DNA of 64,000 bases, from contig NZ_CANLNS010000004.1 of assembly GCF_947492715.1 (NCBI RefSeq), positions 124,001-188,000 on the forward strand, in the 5' to 3' direction. The translations under genes were made by a program, and so were the position numbers. The notes under the pieces are model-generated. The model was given only the letters and a program-made list of their open reading frames with translations, had not been told where the DNA came from and did no database searches. Each line of letters opens with the position of its first letter. Position 1 is the first letter of the stretch. Positions 27,761-35,663 of this stretch are shown here, piece after piece. The DNA comes from an uncultured Psychroserpens sp. GTDB lineage: Bacteria; Bacteroidota; Bacteroidia; Flavobacteriales; Flavobacteriaceae.

Positions 27761-29260
27761 ATGTCAAATTATTTCAGCACATTACCACTAAGAGAGCAAT
27801 TAGAGCAATTAGGAAAATGCCGCTTTATGGATGCTTCAGAATTTGAAGATGGTGTAAACGCTTTAAAAGGAAAGACAATAGTTATTGTAGGTTGTGGAGC
27901 ACAAGGACTCAACCAAGGTTTAAACATGAGAGATTCTGGATTAGACATTTCTTATGCTTTACGTCAACAAGCTATCGATGAACAAAGAGCATCATATAAA
28001 AATGCAACGGCTAATGATTTTAATGTTGGCACCTATGATGAGTTAATTCCAAATGCCGATCTCGTTTTAAATCTAACACCAGACAAACAACATACCAATG
28101 TCGTAAAAGCTGTAATGCCGTTAATGAAAAAAGGCGCAACCTTAAGCTATTCTCATGGATTTAATATTGTTGAAGAAGGCACAAAAATTCGTGAAGACTT
28201 AACAGTTATTATGGTTGCACCAAAGTGCCCAGGAACTGAGGTTAGAGAAGAATACAAAAGAGGTTTTGGAGTACCTACATTAACAGCAGTACATCCAGAA
28301 AATGATCCAGAAGGAAAAGGTTGGGCACAAGCCAAAGCCTATGCAGTAGCCACTGGTGGGCATAAAGCTGGCGTTTTAGAATCTTCATTTATTGCAGAAG
28401 TGAAATCTGATTTAATGGGAGAACAAACCATTTTATGTGGTTTATTACAAACAGGAGCCATTTTATCCTTTGACAAAATGGTAGAAGAAGGTATTGAACC
28501 CAGTTACGCCGCTAAATTGATCCAATTTGGTTGGGAAACAATTACAGAGGCTTTAAAACATGGAGGGATTACTAACATGATGGACCGTTTATCCAATCCA
28601 GCTAAAATCAAAGCTTTTGAATTATCAGAAGAACTTAAAGACATTATGCGTCCATTATTTAATAAACATATGGACGACATCATTTCTGGTCAGTTTTCAA
28701 AAACAATGATGGAAGATTGGGCAAATGATGATATCAATTTATTAAAATGGAGAGCTGAAACAGGAGAAACAGCTTTTGAAAAGACAGCTTTAACTACAGA
28801 TCATATTTCTGAACAAGAGTATTTTGACCATGGCGTATTATTAGTAGCTTTTGTAAAGTCTGGAGTGGAGCTTGCTTTCGAAACTATGGTAAGTGCAGGT
28901 ATTATTGAAGATTCTGCTTACTACGAATCATTACACGAATTGCCGTTAATTGCAAACACAATAGCAAGAAAGAAACTATTCGAAATGAATCGTGTAATAT
29001 CTGATACGGCAGAATATGGGTGTTATTTATTCGATCATGCCTGCAAACCGTTGCTAACAGAATTTATGAAAACCGTTGATACATCAATCATCGGAAAACC
29101 ATATTCAGATACAACTGGTATTGATAATATTGAACTCATCGCAGTGAATGATGCCATTAGAAATCATCCAATTGAAGCGGTAGGACAGCGCTTAAGAGCC
29201 GCAATGACAGCAATGAAAGTCATTAAAAGTGCTCCTACTGAAGAATCCGTTTTAGCTTAA
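27761..29260 (+). CDS. ilvC: Ketol-acid reductoisomerase, class II (long form)
   Basis: A 499-residue enzyme that isomerises and reduces acetolactate or acetohydroxybutyrate with NADPH and magnesium. The Rossmann motif is [15 protein letters not shown], followed by an arginine-rich cofactor stretch (ALRQQ). The duplicated C-terminal knotted helical domain makes it the long, E. coli-like class II form rather than the roughly 330-residue class [20 protein letters not shown] is a family signature. Part of the ilv operon. Confidence 0.96.
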   Translation: MSNYFSTLPLREQLEQLGKCRFMDASEFEDGVNALKGKTIVIVGCGAQGLNQGLNMRDSGLDISYALRQQAIDEQRASYKNATANDFNVGTYDELIPNADLVLNLTPDKQHTNVVKAVMPLMKKGATLSYSHGFNIVEEGTKIREDLTVIMVAPKCPGTEVREEYKRGFGVPTLTAVHPENDPEGKGWAQAKAYAVATGGHKAGVLESSFIAEVKSDLMGEQTILCGLLQTGAILSFDKMVEEGIEPSYAAKLIQFGWETITEALKHGGITNMMDRLSNPAKIKAFELSEELKDIMRPLFNKHMDDIISGQFSKTMMEDWANDDINLLKWRAETGETAFEKTALTTDHISEQEYFDHGVLLVAFVKSGVELAFETMVSAGIIEDSAYYESLHELPLIANTIARKKLFEMNRVISDTAEYGCYLFDHACKPLLTEFMKTVDTSIIGKPYSDTTGIDNIELIAVNDAIRNHPIEAVGQRLRAAMTAMKVIKSAPTEESVLA

Positions 29261-29303
29261 ACAGATCTTGATATTCTTAACTCGATTTTAGGATTACTCT
29301 AAT

Positions 29304-30572
29304 ATGAACAACGTAACCACCTCATACAAACCATCGCTAAAAGCTGTTGAGTCTGCTGCGGAAAAATTAAAAGGGATTGCTTCCGTAACACCTTTGATTA
29401 AGAATGTGCAGTATTCAAAACAGTTTGATGCCAATATCTTCTTCAAAAGAGAAGATTTGCAACAAGTACGTTCTTATAAAATAAGAGGAGCCTATCATAA
29501 AATGTCCTCATTAAACGCCTCTCAAATTGAAAATGAGATTGTTTGCGCAAGTGCTGGTAATCATGCGCAAGGGGTTGCTATTTCTTGTAAACTCTTAAAA
29601 ATAAAGGGAACAATCTTTATGCCTTCACCAACACCAAATCAAAAGATTGAACAGGTAAAAATGTTTGGTGAAGACTATATAGACGTGGTTTTAGTAGGCG
29701 ACACATTCGATGATGCCTATCATGCCGCAATGACAGCATGTGAGCGACTTAACAAAACGTTTATTCACCCTTTTGATGACGAAAAGGTAATTGAGGGACA
29801 GGCTACAGTTGGTTTAGAAATCATAGATCAAGCTAAAACTCATCCCATACATTATGTATTTGTTCCTATTGGTGGAGGTGGTTTATCGGCTGGTCTATCT
29901 AGTGTATTTAAGACTTTATCGCCTCAAACTAAAATTATTGGTGTTGAACCTAAAGGTGCTCCTTCAATGTTAACTTCAATTAATAACAACAGAAACACAA
30001 CATTAAAATCTATTGAAAGTTTTGTAGATGGTGCCGCTGTAAAACGTGTTGGTGATTTAAATTTTGCAATTTGTAAAGAAACACTAGACCATGTCGTTAC
30101 AGTTGATGAAGGCAAAATTTGCCAGACGATTTTAGATCTATATAATAAAGATGCTATTGTTGTAGAGCCAGCTGGCGCTTTGAGTCTTTCTGCTTTAGAA
30201 CAATTTTCTAAAGCTATTAGAGGTAAAAATGTTGTATGCGTCATTAGCGGAAGTAATAACGACATTACGCGTACTGCCGAAATAAAGGAACGCGCCCTAC
30301 TCTATGCTAATTTAAAGCATTATTTTATTGTGAAATTTCCACAACGTGCAGGTGCATTAAGAGAATTTGTGACGACTATTTTGGGACCAGATGATGACAT
30401 CACTCATTTTGAATATACAAAAAAGGTAAACAGAGAAAAGGATGTTGCTGTAGTAGGTTTGCAATTAAAATCGCATAAGGATTTAGAACCTCTAATTACC
30501 AAAATGAAACTTCATAATTTCTTTGGAGATTACCTCAATGATAAACCTGATTTATTTCAGTTTTTGGTTTAG
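29304..30572 (+). CDS. ilvA: Threonine ammonia-lyase (threonine deaminase)
   Basis: A 422-residue PLP enzyme producing 2-ketobutyrate, the first committed step to isoleucine. The PLP lysine lies in REDLQQVRSYKIRGAY; VPIGGGGLSAG is the phosphate-binding loop. The C-terminal part (about 330-422, FPQRAGALREFVTTIL) is a single ACT-like regulatory domain, so this is the shorter biosynthetic form with one rather than two such domains. It lies 43 bp after ilvC and 24 bp before the proC-like gene. Confidence 0.94.
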   Translation: MNNVTTSYKPSLKAVESAAEKLKGIASVTPLIKNVQYSKQFDANIFFKREDLQQVRSYKIRGAYHKMSSLNASQIENEIVCASAGNHAQGVAISCKLLKIKGTIFMPSPTPNQKIEQVKMFGEDYIDVVLVGDTFDDAYHAAMTACERLNKTFIHPFDDEKVIEGQATVGLEIIDQAKTHPIHYVFVPIGGGGLSAGLSSVFKTLSPQTKIIGVEPKGAPSMLTSINNNRNTTLKSIESFVDGAAVKRVGDLNFAICKETLDHVVTVDEGKICQTILDLYNKDAIVVEPAGALSLSALEQFSKAIRGKNVVCVISGSNNDITRTAEIKERALLYANLKHYFIVKFPQRAGALREFVTTILGPDDDITHFEYTKKVNREKDVAVVGLQLKSHKDLEPLITKMKLHNFFGDYLNDKPDLFQFLV

Positions 30573-30596
30573 TTTTACAACCAAATTCATTTACTT

Positions 30597-31394
30597 ATGA
30601 AAATAGCAATAATTGGAGCAGGAAACTTAGGCTTATCAATTGCCAAAGGATTACTATCTGGCAATGTATTAACATCATTATACCTTACCAAGCGACATAT
30701 TAATGACATAGAAGGTTTAAAAGCTAATAAAAAAGTTAGTATTACTAGTGATAATACATTAGCCATAGAAAATTCTGATGTTATCATTTTTGCAGTACAG
30801 CCTAATCATCTGCCAGCTGTGTTACGTAAAAACGCATCGGCTTTAAAATCTCGTCATACAATAATCTCTACAATTACTGGGTTTTCAATTGATAAAATAG
30901 AGGCTATTATTGGAGAAGGGTTTACCATTATTCGGGCGATGCCAAATACGGCAATTGCTGTTGGTAAGTCGATGACATGTATTTGTAGTAATAAAAAAGC
31001 GCAATTAAAACTCAATATAGCTCATAAAATATTTAATACACTTGGTACAACCTTAGTCATTCCTGAAAGACAAATGCAAGCGGCTACAGTCGTTTGTGCT
31101 AGCGGCATTGCATTTTGGATGCGCTTTATTAGAGCTTCTACTCAAGCCGCAATACAAATGGGATTTGACGCTTCGGAAGCTCAAAAATTAGCAATGCATA
31201 CTTGTGAAGGGGCAGCACAATTATTAATTAACACACAAAATCATCCAGAGCAAGAAATAGATAAGGTAACAACACCTAATGGCTGCACAATTGAAGGATT
31301 AAACGAAATGGAACATCAAGGTTTGAGCTCATCTATAATTCATGGCATGGTAGCCTCTTTCGAAAAAATAAATGGTATAAAAGAGCGGTTTTAA
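30597..31394 (+). CDS. proC: Pyrroline-5-carboxylate reductase family protein
   Basis: A 265-residue oxidoreductase with an N-terminal Rossmann motif (IAIIGAGNLGLSIAKGLL) and a C-terminal helical domain containing VTTPNGCTIEGLNEMEHQG, close to the P5CR signature. It would reduce pyrroline-5-carboxylate to proline using NAD(P)H. It is the last gene of the ilv operon, 24 bp after ilvA, so proline synthesis may be tied to branched-chain synthesis here, or the enzyme may act on another cyclic imine. Confidence 0.85.
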   Translation: MKIAIIGAGNLGLSIAKGLLSGNVLTSLYLTKRHINDIEGLKANKKVSITSDNTLAIENSDVIIFAVQPNHLPAVLRKNASALKSRHTIISTITGFSIDKIEAIIGEGFTIIRAMPNTAIAVGKSMTCICSNKKAQLKLNIAHKIFNTLGTTLVIPERQMQAATVVCASGIAFWMRFIRASTQAAIQMGFDASEAQKLAMHTCEGAAQLLINTQNHPEQEIDKVTTPNGCTIEGLNEMEHQGLSSSIIHGMVASFEKINGIKERF

Positions 31395-31413
31395 ACGCTA
31401 AGGAAATAGTCTC

Positions 31414-31554
31414 CATCTTTTAAAGAAGCGCATCGAAAACTAAGTGACGGAACCAAATGACGCTTATGAACCTGAATTAAATAAAATCGCTAAAACTGAA
31501 GTGTTTTACCAAAAATACTTAACAGGTTATATTAGCTTATTAGTTGTGGCATAA
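31414..31554 (+). pseudogene. Possible frameshifted gene remnant
   Basis: Between the proC-like gene and the convergent LuxR gene, one plus-strand frame reads SPSFKEAHRKLSDG and then hits a stop. A neighbouring frame, opening with GTG at 31444, continues PNDAYEPELNKIAKTEVFYQ to a stop at 31552-31554. Joined by a single-base shift they look like one coherent peptide tail. The end overlaps the last codons of the LuxR gene. The parent family is not recognised and the signal is weak. Confidence 0.2.
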
Positions 31555-32285
31555 AAAATAGCTTCTGATATACTAGACACTTGTATTTTGTCAAATAATT
31601 TTCGACGATGAAATTTCACCGTATCTGGTGAAATAAATAATTTTTCAGAGATTTCCTGCACCTTAAATCCTTGTGCCGAAAGTTGTAAAATTTCTTTTTC
31701 ACGCTGAGAGAGTGTTGGCTTTTGCTCATCTTTCCAGCAATTATCTATCAGACAATACGATTTTATTTGATTACTATTAGATTTATAAACCTTGATATTA
31801 CCAGATGTGTTATTCTCTGCCAACGAAACAATACAAAGGGCTTTCCAAACTTTTCCTTCTTCTGTAATAAAAATAGGTGTTAGTTTTTGATTAATAAGAA
31901 TAGAGGTGTTTTCCTTATTTTTTAATCTAAAATCATAAGCAATCGTATAAAGTTTACGTTCTTCTAAAGGTACCTGATCATAAAGATCAAATCCTACTTG
32001 ATTAATCTTTAAAAGTAATCGTAAATCTTCTTCAACCACATTTTCAAAATAAAATTGATATCCTAAAACTTTAACTTCTTCTGGCGTCTTTCCGCATAAA
32101 AACAGAGGGTTATCTGAGACATACTCGAAAGACTGCTTTTCATAATCTATAACATAGATACTTTTATAAGTTGTACGCGCAAAAGCATCAATAACACCGA
32201 GGTAATCTGACAGTTGCTTATTATCACTCTCTGTTAAATTTTGAACGGTATTTTTAAACGAAAAAAAGTCTTTTTCACTATTCAT
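31527..32285 (-). CDS. PAS-like / LuxR-type transcriptional regulator
   Basis: A 252-residue cytoplasmic regulator. Residues about 30-175 resemble a PAS sensor fold (YIVIDYEKQSFEYVSDNPLF-like start, then YDFRLKNKE), and the C-terminal 65 residues are a LuxR/GerE helix-turn-helix: TLSQREKEILQLSAQGFKVQ, then SEKLFISPDTVKFHRRKLFD. The start at 32285 is the first ATG; upstream only TTG is available. An exact minus-strand -7 box lies 6 bp upstream of the ATG, implying a nearly leaderless mRNA. The divergent gene and the matched palindromes between them suggest it controls itself and its neighbour. Confidence 0.85.
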   Translation of the reverse strand: MNSEKDFFSFKNTVQNLTESDNKQLSDYLGVIDAFARTTYKSIYVIDYEKQSFEYVSDNPLFLCGKTPEEVKVLGYQFYFENVVEEDLRLLLKINQVGFDLYDQVPLEERKLYTIAYDFRLKNKENTSILINQKLTPIFITEEGKVWKALCIVSLAENNTSGNIKVYKSNSNQIKSYCLIDNCWKDEQKPTLSQREKEILQLSAQGFKVQEISEKLFISPDTVKFHRRKLFDKIQVSSISEAIFYATTNKLI

Positions 32286-32290
32286 ATGAG

Positions 32291-32298
32291 CAAATATA
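32291..32298 (-). promoter_or_regulatory. Putative -7 box (TATATTTG) of the LuxR regulator gene
   Basis: The minus strand reads TATATTTG, an exact TAnnTTTG match, ending only 6 bp before the ATG at 32285. Transcription would start within a few bases of the start codon, giving a leaderless or near-leaderless message. The palindrome at 32313-32330 is centred about 27 bp upstream. Confidence 0.45.
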
Positions 32299-32312
32299 TA
32301 GATTAAATAAAA

Positions 32313-32330
32313 ACTACCCTTCTGGGTAGT
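32313..32330. promoter_or_regulatory. Palindromic operator candidate, ACTACCC-N4-GGGTAGT (copy 1)
   Basis: A perfect inverted repeat with 7-bp arms and a TTCT spacer, just upstream of the -7 box of the LuxR gene. A second copy with one mismatch lies at 32377-32394, 64 bp away (about six helical turns). Both copies sit 27-34 bp upstream of exact -7 boxes, on opposite strands. Likely binding site of the adjacent LuxR protein. Confidence 0.6.
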
Positions 32331-32376
32331 CAATTTTAAAAAATAATTGATTAAGAATATCAGCTCATTATTTAAA

Positions 32377-32394
32377 ACTACCCTTAGGTGTAGT
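32377..32394. promoter_or_regulatory. Palindromic operator candidate, ACTACCC-N4-GTGTAGT (copy 2)
   Basis: Matches copy 1 except for one base in the right arm and two in the spacer (TTAG). Its centre lies about 34 bp upstream of the -7 box at 32416-32423, roughly the -41 position expected for a class II activator of the plus-strand gene at 32551. Confidence 0.6.
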
Positions 32395-32415
32395 CCATAA
32401 AAAAAGAATAGCCAT

Positions 32416-32423
32416 TAGTTTTG
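32416..32423 (+). promoter_or_regulatory. Putative -7 box (TAGTTTTG) for the esterase-like gene
   Basis: Exact match to TAnnTTTG on the plus strand. A transcription start near 32430 would leave a leader of about 120 nt before the ATG at 32551. No clear -33 box; the palindrome copy 2 overlaps that position, consistent with an activator-dependent promoter. Confidence 0.45.
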
Positions 32424-32550
32424 AGTCATCATCAATCAAAAAACGAACAGTTAAAAAGTCGAATAAAATGAGCCATAATAAATCTTGACACCAAACAAGA
32501 TCTTTCATGGTGAATTACATCTAATAGAAAAAATGATAAAATTTAAACCT

Positions 32551-33807
32551 ATGAAACAGTTACTATTTATAGTTGTCTTATGCTCTTATTTAAGCGGAAT
32601 TTCACAATCAAAAAAAGCCTACCTAAAACAAAATCGCTTTGATCTTAATTCTGAAACATTCAATTTTCCACAAAAGGATTTTAATATTATTGGTTTTGGC
32701 GCTTATCACGGCAGTGCTAAAACGGAAGACGTGGAGTTAAAGTTATTGCAGTCATTAACCAAAGATGGTACTATAAAATATTATTTACCCGAAACAGATT
32801 TTAGTGTGGCTCATTATTATAATGAGTTTATGAAAACCGGTGATACACTATTATTAAAAGACCTCGTTATTCAAAACGGAATGCATGTAAGGCAAGAGCG
32901 TACCATTGAAGTATATGAAAAATGGAAGACTCTTAAACGTCTAAATGATAAGCTCCCAAAGCCTAATAGGATTAAAATTCTAGGCGCTGATGTTGTGAGC
33001 AATTATAAATATAGCTCTAAGCATATTCTAAAACTCATAGACGAATCTTTCAAAACAGAAGTATTAAGTGAGCTTCGTGAAATGGTGAAAATAGACACTA
33101 CAAGTTATGCCAGAGGCGAACTCAGTTATGCTCATGGTGTATTAGATAGGTTAATTAAAGACTATGAAGTTAATACAAGTGCTTATAATACTAAGATAAA
33201 AGACCTAAAAGTATTTAGGCATATCATAGATGGTATTAAAAATTCAATGGCTAAAAAACAACGCGAACCATCTATTTATGATAACTATCTTTTTTTAAAA
33301 GAGCACTACAATTTTGAAAACCAAAAGCCATTTATGAGAATAGGTTTTTGGCACCTCGAAAAATCGAGAGAAGGTAAAAACGCTAACCCTCCATTTTTTA
33401 CCAAGCTAATAGAAAATGAGATATATCCAAAAGACAAGGTTATTTCAGTAATAGGATATTTTACAGAAAGTGAGGTCGTTTGGAACGAACTTTATGATGA
33501 TAATGGAAATTACACAGGATATACGATAGAAGGAGGATTTGGTATTGGCGATTATGAAAAAGAATATTTTAGAGGCATCCAAAATTTAAAAAACACCAAA
33601 CTGTCTGATAAAACTTTATTTCGCTTAAATAGCAGTAACACTCCATATGCTAATAATGAACCTGATTTAATAGATATTATAATGACCGATGAAAAGTCCA
33701 ACAGTGAAGCCGTAAAAGGGATGCCCACAATTGATTTTTTAGATTATGCTATTTTAATATCAAACTCAAAAGCTTCCACTCCTATTTACGAATTGGACCA
33801 TTTATAA
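32551..33807 (+). CDS. Exported erythromycin-esterase-like (EreA/ChaN-type) protein
   Basis: A 418-residue protein with a Sec signal (MKQLLFIVVLCSYLSGISQS). Residues following the signal read NIIGFGAYHGSAKTED and later YLPETDFSVAHYYNEFMKTG, matching the order of the GEaTHGt and E...N-Yi-G segments of the erythromycin esterase superfamily; MRIGFWHLEKS gives a further conserved-position His. The superfamily includes hydrolases and heme-uptake-related proteins, so drug hydrolysis should not be assumed. The ATG at 32551 was chosen because it places the signal peptide first; another ATG lies 6 codons upstream. It is divergent from the LuxR regulator and probably controlled by it. Confidence 0.6.
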   Translation: MKQLLFIVVLCSYLSGISQSKKAYLKQNRFDLNSETFNFPQKDFNIIGFGAYHGSAKTEDVELKLLQSLTKDGTIKYYLPETDFSVAHYYNEFMKTGDTLLLKDLVIQNGMHVRQERTIEVYEKWKTLKRLNDKLPKPNRIKILGADVVSNYKYSSKHILKLIDESFKTEVLSELREMVKIDTTSYARGELSYAHGVLDRLIKDYEVNTSAYNTKIKDLKVFRHIIDGIKNSMAKKQREPSIYDNYLFLKEHYNFENQKPFMRIGFWHLEKSREGKNANPPFFTKLIENEIYPKDKVISVIGYFTESEVVWNELYDDNGNYTGYTIEGGFGIGDYEKEYFRGIQNLKNTKLSDKTLFRLNSSNTPYANNEPDLIDIIMTDEKSNSEAVKGMPTIDFLDYAILISNSKASTPIYELDHL

Positions 33808-33831
33808 TCAACATAACAAAAACACAAGATC

Positions 33832-33882
33832 ATGACAACACTTATAGAACTCATAATTAATATTGTTTTAATTCTACTATAG
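33832..33882 (+). CDS. 16-residue hydrophobic peptide ORF (tentative)
   Basis: An ATG at 33832 opens MTTLIELIINIVLILL and a TAG stop, 22 bp after the esterase-like gene. The peptide is almost entirely a short hydrophobic helix, as in some small membrane peptides. It is too short to judge by coding statistics, so it may be chance. Confidence 0.2.
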   Translation: MTTLIELIINIVLILL

Positions 33883-33926
33883 ACAACGACCATTACTTTA
33901 AACCTATCTTTAATAATTTATTTAAC

Positions 33927-33954
33927 AAAAAAAGCATCTGGAAACAGATGCTTT
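33927..33954 (-). terminator. Rho-independent terminator of the glt operon
   Basis: A perfect 10-bp stem, AAAGCATCTG paired with CAGATGCTTT, around a GAAA loop. On the minus strand it is followed by a run of T (plus-strand A at 927-933), as expected for a terminator about 70 bp after the gltD stop. On the plus strand the tail is TTTAAAATT, weaker, though it may also stop the convergent esterase-like transcript. Confidence 0.85.
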
Positions 33955-34023
33955 AAAATTCTACCCAATAATAAACTTGCCCTCAGAATTATTATAGCGA
34001 TAGAAACCTTTAATTCAAAATAG

Positions 34024-35487
34024 TTATATACTTACCAAATCTCCATCAGTATTTTTAGTGGCTAAATCAGATTTACCCATTAAATAACTATCCACTTGCC
34101 TAGCCGCTTCTCTACCTTCAGAAATTGCCCAAACAATTAAGGATTGCCCACGTCGCATATCACCAGCTGTAAAGATATTTGGGATATTCGTTTGGTATTT
34201 ACCATAAGACGCTTTGTAATTTGAACGTGCGTCTTTATCAATGCCTAATTTATCCGCTAGTGTAGATTCAGGACCAGTAAACCCTAGTGCCAATAAGGCT
34301 AAATCACAAGGCCAGGTTTTTTCTGTACCTGCAATTTCAATAAGTTTTGGACGCTCACCAGGTATCGTTTCCCATTCTACATTTACCGTTTTTAGAGCGG
34401 TTAATTTTCCATTTTCATCCGTAATAAATTCCTTTGTATTAATTAACCAATTGCGCTCAACACCTTCTTCATGAGAAGTAGAAGTTTTTAACTGCAATGG
34501 CCAATATGGCCAAGGTGTGGTAGGTGAACGATGACCTGGTGGTTTTGGCATAATTTCAAAGTTAATAACCGATTTTGCGCCTTGACGATTAGATGTCCCA
34601 ATGCAATCACTTCCTGTATCTCCTCCTCCAATAACAATTACGTTTTTATCCGTTGCTAGTATTTGATCTTTTATATCCTGACCAAACACCACTTTGGTTT
34701 GTTGGGTTAGAAAATCCATGGCTTGAACGACGCCATCGGCATCAATGCCAGGAGTTGGCAAACTTCGTCTTTGGGTCGCTCCACCACAAAGTACGATAGC
34801 ATCAAATCCTTTTAATTGCTTGACATCATAGTTAACACCAACATTGACATTAGTTTTAAATACAATACCTTCTTTTTCAAGTATGGCTAAACGACGATCT
34901 ATAATGCCTTTTTCCATTTTAAAATTAGGAATACCATAACGTAGTAAACCTCCAATAGCATCATCACGTTCAAAAACTGTAACCGCATGACCTGCCCTGT
35001 TTAATTGCTGTGCTGCTGCCAAACCTGCAGGGCCAGAACCAACAATAGCAATCGTCTTATCTGTTCTTATTTTTGGAGGTTGTGGTTTAATCCAACCTTC
35101 TTTAAAAGCACGTTCTACTATGTTTTTTTCAATATTCTCTATGGACACTGGATCTTCAATAATACCTAAAACGCAAGATTGCTCACATGGCGCAGGACAT
35201 AAGCGACCTGTAAATTCAGGGAAATTGTTTGTTGAATGCAAAATCCAAGAAGCTTTTTTCCATTCACCTTGATGCACCATATGATTAAAATCTGGAATTA
35301 AATTCCCAAGCGGGCAAGCACTATGGCAAAACGGAATTCCGCAATCCATACAACGTGAACCTTGTTTTGTAAGATCCTTATCATTTATAGGTATTGTAAA
35401 CTCTTTATAATGTTTTATACGATCCTCTACTTGCTTGTACTTTTCGTCTCTTCTTTCGAATTCTTTAAAACCTGTTACTTTTCCCAT
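34024..35487 (-). CDS. gltD: Glutamate synthase (NADPH), small subunit
   Basis: A 487-residue flavoprotein that passes electrons from NADPH to the large subunit. N-terminal Cys clusters for 4Fe-4S centres are in CMDCGIPFCHSACPLGN and CPAPCEQSCVLG. The FAD site is AIVGSGPAGLAAAQQLNRAG and the NADPH site VIGGGDTGSDCIGTS. Length fits the family. The start at 35487 (MGKVTGFKEF) is the family start; the in-frame ATG 15 codons upstream is less likely. It follows gltB after a 176-bp gap containing a palindromic repeat. Confidence 0.95.
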   Translation of the reverse strand: MGKVTGFKEFERRDEKYKQVEDRIKHYKEFTIPINDKDLTKQGSRCMDCGIPFCHSACPLGNLIPDFNHMVHQGEWKKASWILHSTNNFPEFTGRLCPAPCEQSCVLGIIEDPVSIENIEKNIVERAFKEGWIKPQPPKIRTDKTIAIVGSGPAGLAAAQQLNRAGHAVTVFERDDAIGGLLRYGIPNFKMEKGIIDRRLAILEKEGIVFKTNVNVGVNYDVKQLKGFDAIVLCGGATQRRSLPTPGIDADGVVQAMDFLTQQTKVVFGQDIKDQILATDKNVIVIGGGDTGSDCIGTSNRQGAKSVINFEIMPKPPGHRSPTTPWPYWPLQLKTSTSHEEGVERNWLINTKEFITDENGKLTALKTVNVEWETIPGERPKLIEIAGTEKTWPCDLALLALGFTGPESTLADKLGIDKDARSNYKASYGKYQTNIPNIFTAGDMRRGQSLIVWAISEGREAARQVDSYLMGKSDLATKNTDGDLVSI

Positions 35488-35543
35488 CTTTTTCCTGCTT
35501 TCTAATTTTAATTTATATTGCCTGTCATGCATTTTGAAAAATT

Positions 35544-35596
35544 CGTCAATCCGAGTGGTTGTCCTGAGTTCAATTCAGGAAAAGCTTGAACTGACG
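35544..35596. repeat. Nested palindromic intergenic repeat (copy 2, short form)
   Basis: Outer arms CGTCAATCCGAGTGGTT and GCTTGAACTGACG match those of the repeat at 27092-27188 (in inverse orientation), and an inner hairpin pairs TCCTGA with TCAGGA. It lies inside the gltB-gltD gap, so both copies in this window are inside amino acid operons between large and small subunit genes. Confidence 0.65.
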
Positions 35597-35663
35597 TTTT
35601 TTATAATATATCCAATCAAAATGTATAATTGGTATTGTCTAGTATCTTCAAATTATTAGCTGA

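Noticed and set aside
32551-33807. Antibiotic resistance call (erythromycin esterase)
   Set aside because: Only superfamily-level resemblance is visible; the protein is exported and the motifs are divergent, so macrolide hydrolysis is not supported.
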